A stretch of 9,394 nt of DNA from the NCBI GenBank assembly GCA_003524335.1, contig DQHV01000019.1, positions 4,236 to 13,629 of the forward strand, in the 5' to 3' direction. Positions 6,565 to 9,394 of this stretch are shown one piece after another. The number at the start of each line of letters is the position of its first letter. Position 1 is the first letter of the stretch. The notes beneath the pieces were generated by a model. It did not search any database. It was given only the letters and a program-made list of their open reading frames with translations, and was not told where the DNA came from. This DNA comes from Candidatus Aminicenantota bacterium (lineage in GTDB: Bacteria; Acidobacteriota; Aminicenantia; Aminicenantales; UBA8522). The position numbers were made by a program, and so were the translations under genes.

Positions 6565-8727
6565 ATGATCAAGCAGAAAGTCTTCCCCACATATGGCGTT
6601 TTTCCCCAAGTCGCCGGATGGCTCATCCTTGGAGGCCTGTTCTTCCTTTCGAACTGCAGTGCCCCTCCTGTTCAAGAGACTGTGAAAATCTCCGGCTTTT
6701 TGAGGTCCTCGCTGCGGACCCAGCTCGATTCGGAAAAGCTCATCCTCTCCATCCCCTCGAGCCAACAGTACGGCGCCCATCTTCTGTATTTGACCGAAGA
6801 GCCCCACCAAACAGGCTCTCCGCGAAACTATAAACTGGCCGAATATGTCCGCGATTGCTTTCTGGAATATGGGCTGGAGAATGTCCACTTCCACGACACG
6901 CCCGCTCTCCTCGGGTACGGCCGTTCGCTCCTGGTGGAGATGACGGAGCCGGAAAAGAAAAGACTCAAGATGGCCGAAGACCCCTATCCCCCGGACAAGG
7001 ATTCCGGCCTCTACGCCGATCCCTCCGTCGTCCCGTATCATGAATATGCGCCGTCTGCGGAGATCACAGCCGAGGTCGTCTACGCCAACGGAGGCAGCCC
7101 GGAGGACTTTGCCGAGCTCGACCGCCTCGGGATCGAGGTTAAGGGCAAGATCGTCATCATGCGTTACTCCAACCCCTACAGCTACCGGGGCTATAAAGTC
7201 TATCTGGCTGAGTCGCGCGGCGCCGCGGGCGCGATCATCTACTCCGACCCGCAGGACGACGGTTTTTTCCGGGGCGAAACATACCCTCAAGGACCCTGGG
7301 GGCCTCCGAGCCATATCCAATGGGGCGGAATCGTCTATGATTGGTTTGGATTCGGAATAACACCCTTTACCTTCCACTGGCAGAAGCAAGAAGACGGGAC
7401 ATGGGTGGAGGGTCCGGTGCGCGACAGGGCGCTGCCCAGGATTCCGTCGGTTCCGATGTCCCATGAGGATGCCTCGGAAATCCTGCGTTTATTGAAAGGC
7501 CCGGCTGTTCCCGAAGGCTGGCAGGGCGGCCTTCCCTTCACTTATCATGTCGGTCCCGGCCCCGTCAAAGTCCACTTGAAGGTCGACAATGTGGAGAAGA
7601 TCGCCCTGATGAGGAACGTCATTGCCATAGTCCGGGGAACTCGAGAGCCCGATAAATGGGTCATCGCCGGAAATCACCGGGACGCCTGGATTTACGGAGG
7701 ACTCGACCCGAGCTCGGGAACAGCCGCTCTGCTCGAAGTGGCCCGCGCCCTTGGAACGGCCGTAAAACAGGGCTTCCGGCCCCGGCGGACGATCATCTTG
7801 GCCAACTGGGATGCCGAGGAGGACCTGCTGGGGGGCTCGACAAGCTGGGTAAAGGATAACCGCACCAAGCTCCTCCAAGACGGCGTCGTCTATGTCAACC
7901 TGGACAGCGCCGCCTCGGGTCCGGACTTTGACGGAGGTTCCACCCCCGCCCTGGCCGATTTCTTGAGGGAAACGGCCAAGGCCGTCCCGCATCCGGACAT
8001 CCCGGGCGGCAGTGTCTATGACCATTGGATCAAGTCCTCGAAGTCTGGGACGGCTGAGGTAGCCGAAATCGTCGGCGCCACGGACTACACCGCTTTCCAG
8101 GAAAATATCGGCATGAGCTGCATTGATATGACGTTTGACGGACCCTACGGAGTCTATCACTCGATGTATGACAACTATTTCTGGATGAGCCGCATTGCCG
8201 ACCCCGGCTTCCGGTATAACGTCACTTGCGCCCAGCTTCTGGCTTTAATTCTCTGGAGGCTGGCCAACACCGATATCCTCCCCGTGGCTTATTCGAACTA
8301 TGCGAAGTCGGCCCTGGCCGCCATCGAGGAGATCGAGAATATGGCCGGACCGCCAAAAAAGATTAGCCTGGAGCGGGCCAAGAAAGCCGCCCGGCGCTGG
8401 CTCAAGGAAGCCTCAGCCTGGGAAAAAGAGGCCCGGAAATTCCTCGATTCAGAAGCGAGCCTGGACCCGAACAGAGCTTCGGAAGTCAATTCCCTGCTCA
8501 CGGAAATCGAAAGGGCAATGACTGAAGAGGAGGGGCTGAAGAGCCGGCCCTTTTACAAGCATCTTATCTATGCGCCCCAGCCCACCTATCGTACAGAGCT
8601 CCTACCCAGGATATTCGAGGCCATCAAGGCCCGGGAATGGAGCGACATCCCCCGCTACGAGGAGCAGCTCGTCCAGGCCTTTGATAGTGCCTCCCGGCTC
8701 ATCCGGGTGGCCTCCCGTCAATTCTGA
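6565..8727 (+). CDS. Exported M28 peptidase of the glutamate carboxypeptidase II (PSMA) type, possible lipoprotein
   Basis: This 720-residue protein has the full three-part GCPII layout: a PA domain (about 150-300), an M28 peptidase domain (about 350-580) and a helical transferrin-receptor-type dimerisation domain (about 590-720, with RPFYKHLIYAP at 661-671). The two-zinc site is intact: H371, D381, E419, D447 and H532, with catalytic base E418 (NWDAEE). Their spacing matches human PSMA up to D447. The N-terminus has Lys residues, a hydrophobic core (about 16-28) and LSNC, so C31 may be lipidated; Asn before the Cys is unusual for a lipobox. The arginines that bind acidic substrates in PSMA (R463, R534, R536) have no evident counterpart, so a glutamate preference should not be assumed. 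It is divergent from the M14 pair and convergent with the reductase gene. It likely works as a periplasmic or surface exopeptidase on peptides. Confidence 0.93.
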   Translation: MIKQKVFPTYGVFPQVAGWLILGGLFFLSNCSAPPVQETVKISGFLRSSLRTQLDSEKLILSIPSSQQYGAHLLYLTEEPHQTGSPRNYKLAEYVRDCFLEYGLENVHFHDTPALLGYGRSLLVEMTEPEKKRLKMAEDPYPPDKDSGLYADPSVVPYHEYAPSAEITAEVVYANGGSPEDFAELDRLGIEVKGKIVIMRYSNPYSYRGYKVYLAESRGAAGAIIYSDPQDDGFFRGETYPQGPWGPPSHIQWGGIVYDWFGFGITPFTFHWQKQEDGTWVEGPVRDRALPRIPSVPMSHEDASEILRLLKGPAVPEGWQGGLPFTYHVGPGPVKVHLKVDNVEKIALMRNVIAIVRGTREPDKWVIAGNHRDAWIYGGLDPSSGTAALLEVARALGTAVKQGFRPRRTIILANWDAEEDLLGGSTSWVKDNRTKLLQDGVVYVNLDSAASGPDFDGGSTPALADFLRETAKAVPHPDIPGGSVYDHWIKSSKSGTAEVAEIVGATDYTAFQENIGMSCIDMTFDGPYGVYHSMYDNYFWMSRIADPGFRYNVTCAQLLALILWRLANTDILPVAYSNYAKSALAAIEEIENMAGPPKKISLERAKKAARRWLKEASAWEKEARKFLDSEASLDPNRASEVNSLLTEIERAMTEEEGLKSRPFYKHLIYAPQPTYRTELLPRIFEAIKAREWSDIPRYEEQLVQAFDSASRLIRVASRQF

Positions 8728-8735
8728 ATCGGAGG

Positions 8736-8749
8736 AGAGGATGTCCTCT
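8736..8749. repeat. Short perfect palindrome after the M28 stop codon
   Basis: AGAGGA and TCCTCT flank a TG dinucleotide, 8 nt after the M28 stop. As RNA it would form AGAGG/CCTCT with a four-base loop. There is no T tract on the plus strand, so it is not a classical terminator for M28 by itself, but it could protect the transcript 3' end. Confidence 0.35.
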
Positions 8750-8750
8750 G

Positions 8751-8778
8751 AAAAAGCTCCTCGTCATTAAAATGAGGA
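8751..8778 (-). terminator. Likely intrinsic terminator of the aldo/keto reductase gene
   Basis: Reading the minus strand, TCCTC (8778 to 8774) pairs with GAGGA (8762 to 8758), with additional ATT/AAT pairing inside. The stem is followed by GC and then five T residues (8755 to 8751). It begins 17 nt after the TAG at 8796. On the plus strand the same hairpin is followed by an interrupted T-rich stretch (8781-8795), so it could also act weakly for the M28 gene in this convergent gap. Confidence 0.5.
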
Positions 8779-8795
8779 ACTGATTTTATATTGTT

Positions 8796-9394
8796 CTAAG
8801 CGGTCAAGATATCGTGCGAGTGGAGCAGCCGGGGCTTAACCTTTAATCCGTAAGGGCAGGCTTTTTCGCAATAGCCGGGACAGTCCGCGCAACCAAGCGG
8901 CTTCCTATCCGGCTCCATCTCTGCATAATAGGCCATGGCTTCTTTTTCCGTCCCGTAGTGTTCGAAGTACATGGCGTAGCGGAGCACGTCATTGACGGCG
9001 ACATTGTTGGGGCAGGCGGACAAGCACTCCGTACAACTGACCCGGCAATAGAGGTTATGCGCCTGCTCCCGGTAGTTGCGGATCACGGCCAACGCGGCCC
9101 GGTCAAGCGGCCGGCCGGAAGCTGAGACGTACTCTTCGACATGGGAATAGCTGCTTAACGTCGGGATGCAGGTGTCGATATCGGGATTGCTCATGACCCA
9201 GCGGATGGCCGCCTGGGGATAGCTCACCTCCGGGCTGACCATGGATTTCAAGTTCCCTTGCATACCGCCGGCAAAGATCTTCATGGCCACGGTCCCGATG
9301 CCCTTCTCCCGGACGGCCTTGACCAGAGGCTCGATCTCTTTGCCTTCCATGTGGTTGTACATGACCAGCACGACTTGGGCGAATTCCGTGTCCA
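8796..9394 (-). CDS. Aldo/keto reductase with C-terminal ferredoxin-like domain (5' end outside window)
   Basis: Only the C-terminal 198 or so residues are present; the frame is open to the right edge, so the N-terminal half with the catalytic Tyr/Lys of the AKR barrel is not visible. The first visible part fits the end of an AKR barrel: a VAMKIFAGG strand-loop, then PQAAIRWVMSNPDIDTCIP, typical of the late strands. The tail has two cysteine clusters that should hold [4Fe-4S] centres: C-x3-C-x2-C-x3-CP (CRVSCTECLSACP) and C-x2-C-x3-C-x3-CP (CADCPGYCEKACP). By family these enzymes are NAD(P)H-linked oxidoreductases, with the cluster domain implying ferredoxin-type electron transfer; the substrate cannot be told. 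No signal peptide can be judged. An internal GTG and ATG near the edge are not the start, since homology continues upstream. Stop is TAG at 8798-8796. Confidence 0.9.
   Translation of the reverse strand, partial: DTEFAQVVLVMYNHMEGKEIEPLVKAVREKGIGTVAMKIFAGGMQGNLKSMVSPEVSYPQAAIRWVMSNPDIDTCIPTLSSYSHVEEYVSASGRPLDRAALAVIRNYREQAHNLYCRVSCTECLSACPNNVAVNDVLRYAMYFEHYGTEKEAMAYYAEMEPDRKPLGCADCPGYCEKACPYGLKVKPRLLHSHDILTA

Noticed and set aside
6541..7464. Minus-strand open frame of 307 codons opposite the M28 peptidase
   Set aside because: It overlaps the start, signal sequence and PA domain of a well-supported gene. Its product is Arg/Val/Gly-rich with no domain pattern.
7489..8160. Minus-strand open frame of 223 codons opposite the M28 catalytic domain
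   Set aside because: It is antisense to the conserved zinc-site region and has no motif or RBS support.

Overview
The window is GC-rich bacterial chromosomal DNA, densely coded, with five protein genes. Four of the five encode proteins with export signals: three peptidase-family proteins and one DUF5107/TPR protein. The fifth is an iron-sulfur aldo/keto reductase. The mix of exported M14 and M28 peptidases, a DUF5107 protein and an Fe-S aldo/keto reductase suggests an anaerobic, peptide- and polymer-using heterotroph, perhaps from the Acidobacteriota/Aminicenantes area. That placement is a low-confidence inference, because the window holds no rRNA or other phylogenetic marker. I see no tRNA, rRNA, CRISPR, insertion sequence or phage gene.

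Layout. From base 1 to 2394 (minus) lies the 5' 798 codons of a large DUF5107-plus-TPR protein that runs off the left edge. A 164-bp gap (2395-2558) holds its ribosome binding site and a candidate promoter. Next, on the minus strand, come two related M14 carboxypeptidase-like genes that overlap by an ATGA. The upstream gene (4316-6346, GTG start) has lost every zinc ligand and catalytic residue. The downstream gene (2559-4319) keeps the full set. A 218-bp divergent gap (6347-6564) separates them from a plus-strand lipoprotein-like M28 peptidase of the glutamate carboxypeptidase II/PSMA type (6565-8727). A short convergent gap with a terminator-like hairpin follows. The right edge holds the C-terminal part of a minus-strand aldo/keto reductase with two four-cysteine Fe-S motifs (8796 to beyond 9394).

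How the parts may work together. The M14 pair and the M28 enzyme are all predicted to act outside the cytoplasm, and together they look like a small exopeptidase locus for trimming peptides. The most notable point is the translationally coupled pair of one dead and one intact M14 protein. They share the same calcium-loop inserts and the same C-terminal module, which suggests a complex of active and inactive subunits. The DUF5107 protein and the reductase have no demonstrated link to that role.
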